Positions 40,707 to 50,207 are shown, numbered from the stretch's first letter. The stretch is DNA of 64,000 nt from Cupriavidus sp. BIS7 (GCF_000292345.1 NZ_ALOU01000031.1:20115-84114), one strand, 5' to 3'. Notes: a model not told the origin generated them from the sequence alone. Translations and numbers: made by a program.

Positions 40707-41960
40707 TCAGCCGAACTTGCGAATGGCGTCCAGCGCCAGCCCTGAGCCGATGCCGCCAAACAGGTCACCCTCCACGCGGCGCGCGCCGGGCAGCAGTTGA
40801 GCCAGTTGTTCGCGCAACAGCGGTACGCTGCTGGAGCCGCCGGTGAACAGGATCGTATCGACGGCGTCGGCGGTGACGCCGGCTGTCTTCAGCATGCCTT
40901 GCACTGTCGTGGCCGTCTTGCCGACGAGCTTGGCGATCGACTCGTCGAATTCCTCGCGAGTGATGGCGAGCGTGGTGTCCGGCGCGACGCGGCCCATGTC
41001 GACCACGGTCTGCGCGTCCGTCGACAGTGCGATCTTGGCGGCTTCCACCTGAATGGCCAGCCAATGTCCGGCGCGTTCGCGGATCAGCCGGATCAGCCGG
41101 TCCAGCTTCGTGGTATCCGCAACGTCGCGGTAGTTGTCCATGACGATGGACCACGCCTTGCGCGTGTAGACCAGGTTGATGGTGTGCCAGCTTGCAAGAT
41201 CGAAATACTGGCCGGACGGCATGGCCTTGCCGTTGCGCAGTTCGCTGCCCAGGCCCAGCATTGGCATCACGCTGGCCAGGCTCAGCGCGCGGTCAAAATC
41301 GGTGCCGCCGATGTGCACGCCGCCGTTGGCGAGGATGTCGTCCAGCCGGTCGGTACGGCGCGCGCGCTCGGGCGACAGGCGCACCAGCGAGAAGTCGGAG
41401 GTACCGCCGCCGATATCGGCGACCAGCACGAGTTCCTCGCCGGAAATGCCAGCCTCGTAATCAAACGCCGCGGCGATGGGCTCGTACTGGAACGCGATGT
41501 CACGGAAGCCGGCATCACGTGCAATCTCGGCAAGCGTATCTTCCGCGAGCTGGTCGGCGGCGGCATCCTCGTCGATGAAATGGACTGGACGGCCGAGGAC
41601 CGCCGCGCTGAATTCCCGACCGGCGGCACGCTCGGCGCGGCCCTTGAGTTCGCCGATGAAGTGGGCCAGCAGCTTGCGGAACGGCATGGCCTGACCCATC
41701 ACCTCGGTGCTGTCGTCCATCATCGAGGTGCCCAGCAGGCTCTTCAGCGAACGCATCATGCGACCCTCGTAGCCGGCCAGATAGTCGGCCAGCGCCGCGC
41801 GGCCGTAGCTGACCAGCGGGTCTTCGGCGTGGAAGAAGATCACCGACGGCAGGGTTGCCTTGCCGTCCTCTAGCGGTAACAGCGTCGGGGCGCCCGGGCG
41901 AACCCACCCGACGGTGGAGTTGGACGTGCCGAAGTCGACACCGCATGCGTTTGAGATCAT
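40707..41960 (-). CDS. yegD: Hsp70 family protein (YegD-like)
   Basis: 417 residues, only the nucleotide-binding half of an Hsp70. The phosphate-1 motif is GVDFGTSNSTVG, phosphate-2 is VADIGGGTSDFSLV and the adenosine motif is LFTGGSSSVPLLRE. There is no substrate-binding beta domain or lid. Length and motifs match YegD, a chaperone-like ATPase of unclear role. Monocistronic; the ATG at 41960 sits just before a 390-bp gene-free region. Confidence 0.9.
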   Translation of the reverse strand: MISNACGVDFGTSNSTVGWVRPGAPTLLPLEDGKATLPSVIFFHAEDPLVSYGRAALADYLAGYEGRMMRSLKSLLGTSMMDDSTEVMGQAMPFRKLLAHFIGELKGRAERAAGREFSAAVLGRPVHFIDEDAAADQLAEDTLAEIARDAGFRDIAFQYEPIAAAFDYEAGISGEELVLVADIGGGTSDFSLVRLSPERARRTDRLDDILANGGVHIGGTDFDRALSLASVMPMLGLGSELRNGKAMPSGQYFDLASWHTINLVYTRKAWSIVMDNYRDVADTTKLDRLIRLIRERAGHWLAIQVEAAKIALSTDAQTVVDMGRVAPDTTLAITREEFDESIAKLVGKTATTVQGMLKTAGVTADAVDTILFTGGSSSVPLLREQLAQLLPGARRVEGDLFGGIGSGLALDAIRKFG

Positions 41961-42350
41961 GAAATTCCGGATTGAGGTACAGCAGAACTTAAGGCAGTGC
42001 CCGGCCGGGCCCGCCGCGCGGGGTCGCTATTGTATTGGTTTTCTCGGAGGGCGGGGTTGGGTGCCGCCAGCGCCCCCGGATGGCATGGCGGATGAGGCTG
42101 ATTCGACGCGATTCGGAAAAAATCGACTAAATACTGTGAATTCAAGTCATTTTCCGAATTGATGTGAAGGGGCTAATCTGTCACCTGGGCTGAATCCAAA
42201 ACGCCTGGCGGAGACATCGCCCCTCCGCGCCACGACTGCATCGTTCCCGCTCCCAGCGCTCAACCGGCAGCCCGGCAAGAATCCGGCGAAGCCAGCCCTG
42301 CTGCGGACTGCCATCCAGGCAGGGCCACGATTTGCATCACGAATTGCACC
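41961..42350. other. 390-bp gene-free region between yegD and the CzcE-like gene
   Basis: Divergent promoter region. AT-rich patches occur at 42110-42160 (AAAAAATCGACTAAATACTG, then AATTCAAGTCATTTTCC). No gene of recognisable family, no strong dyad and no repeat was found. Confidence 0.4.
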
Positions 42351-42743
42351 ATGTGCGCCATGACCTCGAAGAATCGCCCCATCTCCTCCCTGCTTGCCAC
42401 TTTGCTGGTGCTCACTCCCGTGCTGGCCTGGAGCGCGACAGCCGCGTCCAGCGGCGCCGCCCCCGTGGCTTCAGCCGTCAGCCGTGATAGCGCGCTGTTT
42501 GGAACCCGCGCCGGAGTGGACACGGTGACACGCACCATCGACGTTGCCCCCGGCATGAAGCGCGTGACCGTCGCCTCGGGCGAATCGGTGGCATTCCGCG
42601 CCGGCGGGCAGACCATTGGGTGGACGTTCCTCCAGTCCATCAACGGCAGTGCGATGAACCTCGCCGTGCTGATGCCGGGCGTGCCGCAGGCCCATGACGT
42701 CTACGTGTTCATCGAGCCCAGCCAGATTTACAGCGCGGGCTGA
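42351..42743 (+). CDS. secreted CzcE-like heavy-metal resistance protein
   Basis: 130 residues. Signal peptide to about residue 31, then a compact beta domain: FGTRAGVDTVTRTIDVAPGM, KRVTVASGESVAFRAGGQTI, GWTFLQSINGSAMNLAVLMP and HDVYVFIEPSQIYSAG. This matches CzcE, a periplasmic copper-binding protein known from the czc determinant of Cupriavidus metallidurans. It is remote from the metal operons of this window. Its stop is immediately adjacent to the stop of the convergent lipoprotein gene. An ATG at 42360 is an alternative start. Confidence 0.8.
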   Translation: MCAMTSKNRPISSLLATLLVLTPVLAWSATAASSGAAPVASAVSRDSALFGTRAGVDTVTRTIDVAPGMKRVTVASGESVAFRAGGQTIGWTFLQSINGSAMNLAVLMPGVPQAHDVYVFIEPSQIYSAG

Positions 42744-43076
42744 TCAACGTCCCATGCGGCGGTCATAGCTTTGCGAGATGCGCTGGACCAGGCCCGGATC
42801 GCGCGTGTCGTCGGCGTTGAACTGCACCACGACGCTCCCGTCCTGCTGCTGGCGCACATTGGCCGTGACCGCCGTACTGCCGTAGTTTCCGGAGATCAGT
42901 CCGCTGACCTGGTTCTGCACGTTGATCGACACGCCCTGATCGCGCATGGCATCGGCCGCCGCGAAGAAGGAACGATCGTAGCTGGCGGGCACCGTGCCGG
43001 GCGGATAGCCATAGTAGGTACAGCCACCCAGTATCAGGCCGAGACAGAGCGTCCAGATCGAAAGCAGGCGTGTCAT
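42744..43076 (-). CDS. small lipoprotein of unknown function
   Basis: 110 residues. Lipobox LGLILGGC19TYYGYPPG, then a small soluble domain (SFFAAADAMRDQGVSINVQN, TANVRQQQDGSVVVQFNADD, QRISQSYDRRM) with alternating helix and strands and no cysteine. No family was recognised with confidence. The stop codon abuts the CzcE-like gene's stop (TGA-TCA), so the two transcripts overlap unless terminated within coding sequence. Confidence 0.7.
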   Translation of the reverse strand: MTRLLSIWTLCLGLILGGCTYYGYPPGTVPASYDRSFFAAADAMRDQGVSINVQNQVSGLISGNYGSTAVTANVRQQQDGSVVVQFNADDTRDPGLVQRISQSYDRRMGR

Positions 43077-43188
43077 GGTGAGTCCCCTCCCGTTTCATGG
43101 CCGGTGTGAACCGGTGTGAACCTATTCTAGGTTGCACTGGCAAGAAATCGCGCTGTTTCGATCAGGATGGCTCGCCGCGTTGCGAGCT

Positions 43189-43578
43189 TTATTGCGCCGG
43201 CGCCTTCGGTGCCGCGCTGAACGTCTTGTTCGAGATCTTCCAGACGCCGTCGATCTGCAGCAGGTTCATGTAGTCCGTGAACGTCACTTCGGGGTACTGC
43301 AGCACGACCTTCGCTGTGGCCGCATTGCCGACCACGTCGAAGCTGGCGATGAAACGCTTGCGCTGTGCTTCGTCAGCGGCGGGCTCGCCCTGGAAGCGGG
43401 CCGAGAATTCATCGACCGTCAGCGCATGCAGGGTGCCGTCGCGGAACGACATGATCCGGGCGTCGGCATGAAAGGCGCGGCGAATGAATTCGGCGCGGCC
43501 GGTACGGTGGCCTTCCAGGTAGTTCTCGATCGGCTCCAGGGCCGCCAGGTATTGAGCAGGGATTGCTTGGTTCGTCAC
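43189..43578 (-). CDS. NTF2-like nuclear transport factor 2 / lumazine-binding-like protein
   Basis: 129 residues from a GTG with GGAGG seven bases upstream; longer in-frame ATG starts lack such a site. PIENYLEGHRTGRAEFIRRAFHADARIMSF, LTVDEFSARF and MNLLQIDGVWKISNKTF are the usual elements of the SnoaL-like/lumazine_bd_2 cone fold. No signal peptide. Could be a small enzyme or binding protein; substrate unknown. Confidence 0.8.
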   Translation of the reverse strand: MTNQAIPAQYLAALEPIENYLEGHRTGRAEFIRRAFHADARIMSFRDGTLHALTVDEFSARFQGEPAADEAQRKRFIASFDVVGNAATAKVVLQYPEVTFTDYMNLLQIDGVWKISNKTFSAAPKAPAQ

Positions 43579-43710
43579 GATGTGTCCTCCAGTACGTAAT
43601 CGGAAACGCCTCGCCATCGGTCCGCGGGCGGTCTGCATTGTATCCGTAAATTGCATACAAAAAGACCGAGGCGATTGAAGACGGCGAGGTGCCCGCGCAT
43701 GGGACACATA

Positions 43711-43749
43711 AAAAAACACGGGCGGGAGTCCGGAGGACACCCGCCCGTG
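43711..43749 (-). terminator. rho-independent terminator of the tctBA operon
   Basis: On the minus strand CACGGGCGGG pairs with CCCGCCCGTG across a 13-base loop and runs into seven T. It begins 24 bp after the tctA stop. Confidence 0.88.
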
Positions 43750-43772
43750 CGTTGGCGTTCAGGGTGCAGCGA

Positions 43773-45314
43773 TTACTCGTTCACAGCCAGATCCGACTCC
43801 GGCACATCGAATGCCGGCTTCTTCGGCCCGCGGTTGCGCCATGCCGACCAGGTCACGCCAACGATCAGCAGTGCCGAGATCACCACGAACGTGCAGCTGA
43901 TGGGGCGCTGTACGAACACCATCATGTCGCCGCGCGACAGCAGCAGGGCACGGCGGAAGTTCTCTTCCACCATCGGTCCGAGCACGAAGCCGAGCAGGAT
44001 CGGTGCCACCGAGAACTCCAGGTACATCAGCAAGGCGCCAATCAGGCCGAACGCCAGCACTTCCCAGATCTGGAACAGGCTGCTCTGCGTGCTGAACACG
44101 CCGACCGCAATAAAGAACATTGCCGACGGGAACAGGTAGCGGTAGGGCACCTGCAGCAGCTTGACCCACACGCCGATCATCGGCACGTTCAGGATCATCA
44201 GGATCACGTTGCCAATCCAGAAGCTGGCAATCAGGCCCCAGAAGATGTCCGGGTGATCGCTGATGAGCTGCGGCCCCGGGGCGATGCCCTGGATCATCAG
44301 CGCACCGAGAATCAGTGCCATCACTGCGTCGCCGGGGATGCCCAGGCTCATGGTCGGGATGAAGTCCACCTGCGTCTTCGAGTGCGCGGACGCTTCCGGT
44401 CCCGCCACGCCGGCGATCATGCCGGTGCCGAACTTCTCGGGCGTCTTGGAGATCTTGCGTTCCAGCGCATAGGCCACGAACGTCGTGATCGTCGGACCAG
44501 TGCCGGGCATGGCGCCGAACAGCGTGCCCACGCCGGTACCGCGCACCATCGGCCAGAAGGCCTGCTTCAGCTCGGCCAGGCTAGGACGCATGTCGCGGAT
44601 GCGCAGCTTGGTGTTGCTGGTCACCGCGGTCATGCGGTTCACGTTCAGGATGAAGTCGGCAACGCCGAACAGGCCCATCGCGATCGCCACGAGTTCAAGA
44701 CCGTCGCTCAGCTCAGGGATGCCCATCGCAAAGCGGAACGTACCGGTGTTCACGTCGGTGCCAACCACGCCGCAGAGCAGGCCGAACAGCGTCATCGCCA
44801 CGCCCTTCAGCGGCGAGCCGCGCGACATCGTCGACCCGGCCAGCAGGCCCAGCAGCATGATCGAGAAGATCTCCGCGGGACCGAACTTGAAGGCGATGGC
44901 CGTCAGCAGCGGCGATGCGAAGATCATCACCAGAATGCCCACCGACGCGGCGAAGAACGAGCAGATCATCGTGATGCCCAGCGCCGTCCCGCCCTTGCCG
45001 GCCTTGGTCATCGGATAGCCATCGATACAGGTGACTGCGTGCGGCGGGTGCGACGGCAGGTTCAGCAGGATGGCGCCGATCGCGCCGCCGTATTGCGAAC
45101 CGTAGAAAATACCGGCCAGCATCAGGATGGCGGGGACCGGATGCATCACGTAGGTCAGCGGCAGCAGGATCGAGATCGCCGAGAGCGCGCCCATGCCGGG
45201 CAGCACGCCAATCAGGTTCCCGACCAGCACGCCGAAGAACGACCACATCAGGTTGGTGCCCTGGAACGCGACGCCAAAGCCGAACCAGAGATCATGTAAG
45301 GCATTCGAAACCAT
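43773..45314 (-). CDS. tctA: tripartite tricarboxylate transporter large membrane subunit TctA
   Basis: 513 residues with about twelve helices. GVLPGMGALSAISILLPLTY and YGGAIGAILLNLPSHP are the N-terminal TctA signature; GAMPGTGPTITTFVAYALER is the repeated second-half signature. It is the main permease of the TTT system for citrate-like or other carboxylates. It lies five bases downstream of tctB. No tctC-type binding protein is nearby. Confidence 0.93.
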   Translation of the reverse strand: MVSNALHDLWFGFGVAFQGTNLMWSFFGVLVGNLIGVLPGMGALSAISILLPLTYVMHPVPAILMLAGIFYGSQYGGAIGAILLNLPSHPPHAVTCIDGYPMTKAGKGGTALGITMICSFFAASVGILVMIFASPLLTAIAFKFGPAEIFSIMLLGLLAGSTMSRGSPLKGVAMTLFGLLCGVVGTDVNTGTFRFAMGIPELSDGLELVAIAMGLFGVADFILNVNRMTAVTSNTKLRIRDMRPSLAELKQAFWPMVRGTGVGTLFGAMPGTGPTITTFVAYALERKISKTPEKFGTGMIAGVAGPEASAHSKTQVDFIPTMSLGIPGDAVMALILGALMIQGIAPGPQLISDHPDIFWGLIASFWIGNVILMILNVPMIGVWVKLLQVPYRYLFPSAMFFIAVGVFSTQSSLFQIWEVLAFGLIGALLMYLEFSVAPILLGFVLGPMVEENFRRALLLSRGDMMVFVQRPISCTFVVISALLIVGVTWSAWRNRGPKKPAFDVPESDLAVNE

Positions 45315-45319
45315 GGTAC

Positions 45320-45808
45320 TCACGCTCCCCACGTAAACAGAGGAAGCTGCAGCTGCAGCGCCCAGGAAAACACCACTGCTGCGATCACGCACATTGCAAC
45401 CGACAGCAGGAAGGCCTGCTTGATGCTGTTGCTGCGATCACCAAGAGCGGAGATGAACACGATGGCGAACGTGGCGGGAATCATGCCGCCGTACTTGCCG
45501 AACAGCAGGAAGGCGAGAGTGCCCAGCACGATGCATACCGTGCCGCGCAGGTCCGGCGCGGCGTGGCCGTGCCCGTGCCCATGGCCGGCCGCTGGCGCGC
45601 CCTGGGGCGCATCGCCGCGCGCGGATATGGCAATCAGCACGCCGACGAAAGCCAGCAGCGACCCCACGGCCACCGGGAAGAAGCCCGGCCCCATGTGACT
45701 GAGCGTACCGGTGTGATACTGCATGCCGGCCCATACCGCAGCCAGCCCGACCAGTGTCATCAGCGTGCCGCCGTAGTAATCCTTCTTGAATCCTTTGGAT
45801 TGGCTCAT
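45320..45808 (-). CDS. tctB: tripartite tricarboxylate transporter small membrane subunit TctB
   Basis: 162 residues, four helices, with the TctB blocks KKDYYGGTLMTLVGLAAVWA and GTLSHMGPGFFPVAVG. The loop after helix 2 carries AAGHGHGHGHAAPD, an alternating Gly/His run not usual in TctB, which could bind metal. ATG at 45808 (MSQSKGFKKD) is chosen; an in-frame start nine codons upstream is also possible. First gene of tctBA. Confidence 0.87.
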   Translation of the reverse strand: MSQSKGFKKDYYGGTLMTLVGLAAVWAGMQYHTGTLSHMGPGFFPVAVGSLLAFVGVLIAISARGDAPQGAPAAGHGHGHGHAAPDLRGTVCIVLGTLAFLLFGKYGGMIPATFAIVFISALGDRSNSIKQAFLLSVAMCVIAAVVFSWALQLQLPLFTWGA

Positions 45809-46202
45809 TTGAAGGCCCTCCTCCGGTTGCGCCACTGGGGCTGTCCTTCGGCTTTGTCCGCTGCAGATGCGCGAACGCCGCTATGTCGACTGGTCATGCT
45901 CTCCTCCATCCTTTCAGAACGCCAACGGCGCCAAGCGCCTGTAGACAGGGTAGTCGCGGCGCGCCGGGTCCGAGCAATCTATAAGGGATGGCTTGCAATC
46001 GCCTTTCGTTAGCCTTGCGCCAACCTTTCGAAATGCATCATGTTGTGATCCATAAGAGTCTTGCGGGGCCAAATTCAGTGAAATCCCTAGGCTGGACATG
46101 CCCTTCCCTCGCCTGTCCGGGTGTCTGGATATCCATACAAGGCCGGGTTTGCATGTGTGCGCTGGCAGCCATTGCGGCGTACATTGATCCGGAGAACCGG
46201 AC
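45809..46202. other. 394-bp divergent region between tctB and mgtA, with possible leader frame
   Basis: No recognised gene. An open frame of 72 codons (45988-46206) ends with a TGA overlapping the mgtA ATG (ATGA), the arrangement of coupled genes, and could be an mgtA leader; it has only a weak ribosome site and no family resemblance. Magnesium transporter genes are often controlled by their 5' leader, so this stretch is a candidate regulatory RNA. No clear PhoP box was seen. Confidence 0.4.
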
Positions 46203-48965
46203 ATGACCCTGGAGTTCCTGAAAACCCTCTACGGTGCTTTCCTGCGTGCGCGCCGGGTGACGCACCATTTCCGCCGGCTGGCCCTGTTCGAATCATTGGG
46301 CGAGCCGGGGCTGTCGCGCGCGATGCCCGAAGCGCTGACGCGTGCGCTGCAGCGTGCGGCGCGGGACGATGTGCCCGCCGTGCTGGTGCGTCTGCACTCT
46401 CATGAGGACGGCCTGACCACGGAAGAGGCGCAGGAGCGTCTCAAGCGCGTTGGGCCCAACGAAGTCGACCACGAGAAGCCGCTGCCGGCATGGCTGCACC
46501 TGTGGCAGTCCTACCGCAACCCGTTCAGCCTGCTGTTGACGGTGCTGGCCGTGATTTCCTGGCTGACCGAGGACGTCAAGGCCACGGTCGTGATCGGTTC
46601 CATGGTGGCGCTGTCGACGCTGATACGGTTCGTGCAGGAGCGCCGCTCGAACCACGCCGCCGAAGCCCTGAAGGCCATGGTCAGTACCACGGCCACCGTC
46701 GTGCGCCGCGACATGGCCGCCAGTGTGACGGCAACCAGCGCGCAGTACCTGCATCTGCCTTTGCACTCGAAGCCGCCAGCCAGGATTGAAGTGCCATTGC
46801 GGGAACTGGTCCCCGGCGAGATCGTCGCGCTGTCGGCGGGCGACATGATTCCGGCAGACTGCCGCATCCTCGTCGCCAAGGACCTGTTCGTAAGCCAGGC
46901 CGCAATGACCGGCGAGTCGCTGCCGGTCGAGAAGTTTGCGGACCGGCGCCAGGGCGCGGACAGCCCGCTGGAACTCAGCAACATCGCCTTCATGGGCACC
47001 AACGTGGTGTCCGGCGCGGCAACTGCGCTGGTGCTTGAGACCGGTAATCGCACCTACTTCGGCACGCTGGCCGCGCGCGTGACCGCCACCGACCGTACGG
47101 TGACCGCATTCCAGGCGGGCGTGAACCAGGTGAGCTGGCTGTTGATCCGCTTTGCGCTGGTGATGGTGCCGATCGTGCTGCTGGTCAACGGCTTCACCAA
47201 GGGCAGCTGGATGGAGGCTTTTTTGTTCGCGTTGTCGGTGGCGGTGGGCCTGACGCCGGAGATGCTGCCGATGATCGTCACTTCCACGCTGGCCAAGGGG
47301 GCGGTGCTGCTGTCACGCCGCAAGGTGATCGTCAAGCGGCTCGATGCAATCCAGAACCTCGGTGCGATGAACGTGCTCTGCACGGACAAGACCGGCACGC
47401 TGACGCAGGACAGGATCGTGCTGGAACGGCATACCGATGTACTGGGCCACCTGTCGACGGAAGTGCTCAAGCACGCCTACCTGAACAGCTACTTCCAGAC
47501 CGGTCTGAAGAACCTGCTTGACCGCGCGGTGCTGGAGCATGTGGAACTGCAGCGAGAACTCCAGCCCGTGCAGGACTACCGCAAGGTCGACGAGATTCCG
47601 TTCGACTTCCAGCGCCGCCGCATGTCGGTGGTGGTATCCGAACGCGACGACCACAACGAACTGATCTGCAAGGGCGCCGTCGAGGAAATCCTGAGCGTGT
47701 GCTCGCGCGTGCAGATCGACGGCAACGCGCTGGCGCTCGACGATACGCTTCTGGAACAGGTGCGTCAGGTCACGCAGGATCTCAACGCGGAAGGGTTGCG
47801 CGTGGTGGCGGTCGCCATGAAGGAAACGCCGCCGGCGCTCACCACCTACGGCGTGGCTGACGAACGCGATCTCACGTTGATCGGCTATATCGCCTTCCTC
47901 GACCCGCCCAAGGAATCCACGGCGCCGGCGCTGTGCGCACTGGCAGCGCATGGCGTCACGGTCAAGGTGCTGACCGGCGACAACGAGCTGGTCACCGCCA
48001 AGATCTGTCGCGAGGTTGGGCTGGAGATCGACGGCATCCTGCTTGGCTCGGACATCGAAAAGATGGAAACGGCGCAGCTCTCGCGCCTTGTGGAGACGCA
48101 CAACGTCTTTGCGCGCCTGTCGCCGCTGCACAAGGAGCGCCTGGTCCGTGCGCTGCGGGCCAACGGCCATATCGTCGGCTTCATGGGCGATGGCATCAAC
48201 GATGCCCCGGCGCTGCGCGCCGCCGATATCGGCATCTCGGTGGACAGCGCGGTGGACATCGCCAAGGAAGCGGCCGATCTGATCCTGCTGGAAAGGAGCC
48301 TGATGGTGCTGGAGGAGGGCGTCATCGAGGGCCGGCGAACGTTCTGCAACATGCTCAAGTACATCCGCATGACGGCCAGCTCCAACTTCGGAAACGTGTT
48401 CTCCGTGCTGGTGGCCAGTGCGTTCCTGCCGTTCCTGCCGATGCTGCCGTTGCAACTGCTGGTGCAGAACCTGCTGTATGACATCTCTCAGATCGCCATT
48501 CCGTTCGACCGCGTGGATGACGAGCTTGTGGCGCGGCCATTGCAGTGGAACCCGGGCGATATCGGCCGCTTCATGGTGTTCTTCGGGCCGATCAGCTCAC
48601 TCTTTGATATCACCACGTTCCTGGTGATGTGGTTTGTATTCGGCGCCAGGACGGTTGCCGGGCAGTCTCTGTTCCAGTCCGGCTGGTTCATCGTGGGCCT
48701 GCTTACGCAGACGCTGATCGTTCATATGATCCGCACGCCGAAGCTGCCATTCATAGAAAGCCGCGCGGCTTGGCCGCTGATCGTGACGACCGGGGTCGTT
48801 ATGGTATTCGGGGTGTTCCTGCCGATGGGGCCTCTGGCCGGCTACTTCAAGCTGCAGGCGCTGCCGGCCGCGTACTTCCCGTGGATGCTCGGCATCGTGC
48901 TGAGCTACACGCTGCTGACCACGGCAATGAAGCGGTTCTATATCCGTCGCTTCGGCTGGCAGTAG
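46203..48965 (+). CDS. mgtA: magnesium-translocating P-type ATPase (MgtA/MgtB)
   Basis: 920 residues. P-type ATPase landmarks: MTGESLPVEK (actuator), LTPEMLPMIVTSTLAKGA (transport helix 4 of the P3B class), phosphorylation site CTDKTGTLTQD, nucleotide-binding FDFQRRRMSVVV with CKGAVEEIL, hinge VLTGDNELVTAKI and MGDGINDAPALR. The N-terminus lacks metal-binding CxxC motifs. LTPEMLP and the C-terminal ten-helix topology fit MgtA/MgtB rather than a heavy-metal ATPase. Imports Mg2+ through the inner membrane when external Mg2+ is low. CGGAG nine bases before the ATG supports the start. Confidence 0.93.
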   Translation: MTLEFLKTLYGAFLRARRVTHHFRRLALFESLGEPGLSRAMPEALTRALQRAARDDVPAVLVRLHSHEDGLTTEEAQERLKRVGPNEVDHEKPLPAWLHLWQSYRNPFSLLLTVLAVISWLTEDVKATVVIGSMVALSTLIRFVQERRSNHAAEALKAMVSTTATVVRRDMAASVTATSAQYLHLPLHSKPPARIEVPLRELVPGEIVALSAGDMIPADCRILVAKDLFVSQAAMTGESLPVEKFADRRQGADSPLELSNIAFMGTNVVSGAATALVLETGNRTYFGTLAARVTATDRTVTAFQAGVNQVSWLLIRFALVMVPIVLLVNGFTKGSWMEAFLFALSVAVGLTPEMLPMIVTSTLAKGAVLLSRRKVIVKRLDAIQNLGAMNVLCTDKTGTLTQDRIVLERHTDVLGHLSTEVLKHAYLNSYFQTGLKNLLDRAVLEHVELQRELQPVQDYRKVDEIPFDFQRRRMSVVVSERDDHNELICKGAVEEILSVCSRVQIDGNALALDDTLLEQVRQVTQDLNAEGLRVVAVAMKETPPALTTYGVADERDLTLIGYIAFLDPPKESTAPALCALAAHGVTVKVLTGDNELVTAKICREVGLEIDGILLGSDIEKMETAQLSRLVETHNVFARLSPLHKERLVRALRANGHIVGFMGDGINDAPALRAADIGISVDSAVDIAKEAADLILLERSLMVLEEGVIEGRRTFCNMLKYIRMTASSNFGNVFSVLVASAFLPFLPMLPLQLLVQNLLYDISQIAIPFDRVDDELVARPLQWNPGDIGRFMVFFGPISSLFDITTFLVMWFVFGARTVAGQSLFQSGWFIVGLLTQTLIVHMIRTPKLPFIESRAAWPLIVTTGVVMVFGVFLPMGPLAGYFKLQALPAAYFPWMLGIVLSYTLLTTAMKRFYIRRFGWQ

Positions 48966-49011
48966 GGCCGGCCCATGCCCCGGCGACAGGTCAACGCACA
49001 GACGAAAAAAA

Positions 49012-49039
49012 CGCCCGCGAGATCGGGGGTTCGCGGGCG
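49012..49039 (-). terminator. rho-independent terminator of the DUF1254 gene
   Basis: On the minus strand CGCCCGCGA pairs perfectly with TCGCGGGCG around ten bases and is followed by seven T. It is 109 bp beyond the DUF1254/DUF1214 stop and could also receive mgtA read-through from the other side. Confidence 0.82.
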
Positions 49040-49148
49040 ATAGGTGCATCGTGGGGTCAAGTCACGATGACGACATTTAGCCATGCTGCGTGTGGCCTGT
49101 CACCCCTTCGGTCAGGTGGCTTGCGGGCGTAGGCCAATTCGGTGTACG

Positions 49149-50207
49149 TCAGTCCACCGGCTGCGCTTCGGGGAACTTGTAGGTACCGCCCAGGATCTCG
49201 GAGCGTGGCCGGTAGAGCCGCACGGTGTAGTTCCAGCCATCGGCGATCGGCAGGCAGTTCTGGACGCCCGTATCGCATCCGCCAAACTGGATCGCGATGG
49301 CGCCGTCGCTGCCGCGCCTGGCGGTCAGGTTGTTCAGCGTGTACGCGCCGGACTGATTCTTCTGGAAATAGCCTTCGGCGTTGTAAACGCTGACGGACCA
49401 GAAGCCGTCAACCGGCACGTCCTTCACCGCCAGCCGGTAGACGGTCTTGCCGTCGTTCTTCGCCGGGGTCACGTTCAGGTAGGTGGCGTCCTTCTCGGGA
49501 TTGCCGCCCCACGCCGCAGCCGCGCCCAGCAGCCGCTTCACCGGATCGACTTCCCCCTTCCTGCCGAATGCGCCGCGGAAATCGGGGCTCGTGGCCTGCA
49601 GCGTCAGCAGCGCATCGCGCACCTTCTTCTGGCTTGCCGGGTCCCAGCGCGGCAGTTCCAGCTTCCCAGGCGCCTGCTGGCTTACCTGGATGGCGTCCTG
49701 CAGCATGTGTACCTGCTTCACATCTTCCGGATTGTTGGGGTCGACCAGTGTGCGAATGCCTACCACCACGTAGCGCGTACCCACGTTTTCGCGCGTCAGC
49801 ACGTGCTTGCCGGCGCCATAGAAGACGTTGGGTACGTAGTGATCCTCGCTGATGACCTGCATCGACATGTAGCGCTTGCCCGGGTCGGGCATCGTGATGG
49901 TCGCGGGACCCGCGTCCAGATCGAATACGGCAGACGAATAGAGCGTGTCGCGGTTCAGGCGGATCACGGTCTGGTGATCGATCGAGGCCGGCTCGCGGCG
50001 GTGCAGGATCTTTCCAAGGCCACCCTGTTTGGCCAGACCTCCGAAGTACGTGTCGGACTCGGCGCGTATGAAATTGTCGACCGTGACCGGAACGGGTTTT
50101 CCATCTGCGGGTGCGGGTGCGGTGGCGGTTTGCGCATGTGCCACGCCGAGACCGGCGAGCATGATGACGATGACGATGACGTGCTGTGCGATTAGCGATT
50201 TTTTCAC
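49149..50207 (-). CDS. secreted DUF1254/DUF1214 domain protein
   Basis: 352 residues. Signal peptide MKKSLIAQHVIVIVIMLAGLGVAHAQ. The N-terminal DUF1254 part has VIRLNRDTLYSSAVFDLDAG and YMSMQVISEDHYVPNVFYG; the C-terminal DUF1214 part has FWSVSVYNAEGYFQKN, YTLNN and WNYTVRLYRPR. Proteins of this pair of domains are periplasmic and common in Proteobacteria, with unknown biochemical role. It is monocistronic with a strong terminator downstream. Confidence 0.9.
   Translation of the reverse strand: MKKSLIAQHVIVIVIMLAGLGVAHAQTATAPAPADGKPVPVTVDNFIRAESDTYFGGLAKQGGLGKILHRREPASIDHQTVIRLNRDTLYSSAVFDLDAGPATITMPDPGKRYMSMQVISEDHYVPNVFYGAGKHVLTRENVGTRYVVVGIRTLVDPNNPEDVKQVHMLQDAIQVSQQAPGKLELPRWDPASQKKVRDALLTLQATSPDFRGAFGRKGEVDPVKRLLGAAAAWGGNPEKDATYLNVTPAKNDGKTVYRLAVKDVPVDGFWSVSVYNAEGYFQKNQSGAYTLNNLTARRGSDGAIAIQFGGCDTGVQNCLPIADGWNYTVRLYRPRSEILGGTYKFPEAQPVD

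Noticed and set aside
43689..45299. 536-codon plus-strand frame opposite tctA
   Set aside because: Low-complexity His/Arg/Asp-rich translation with no domain; the minus strand encodes a clear TctA.
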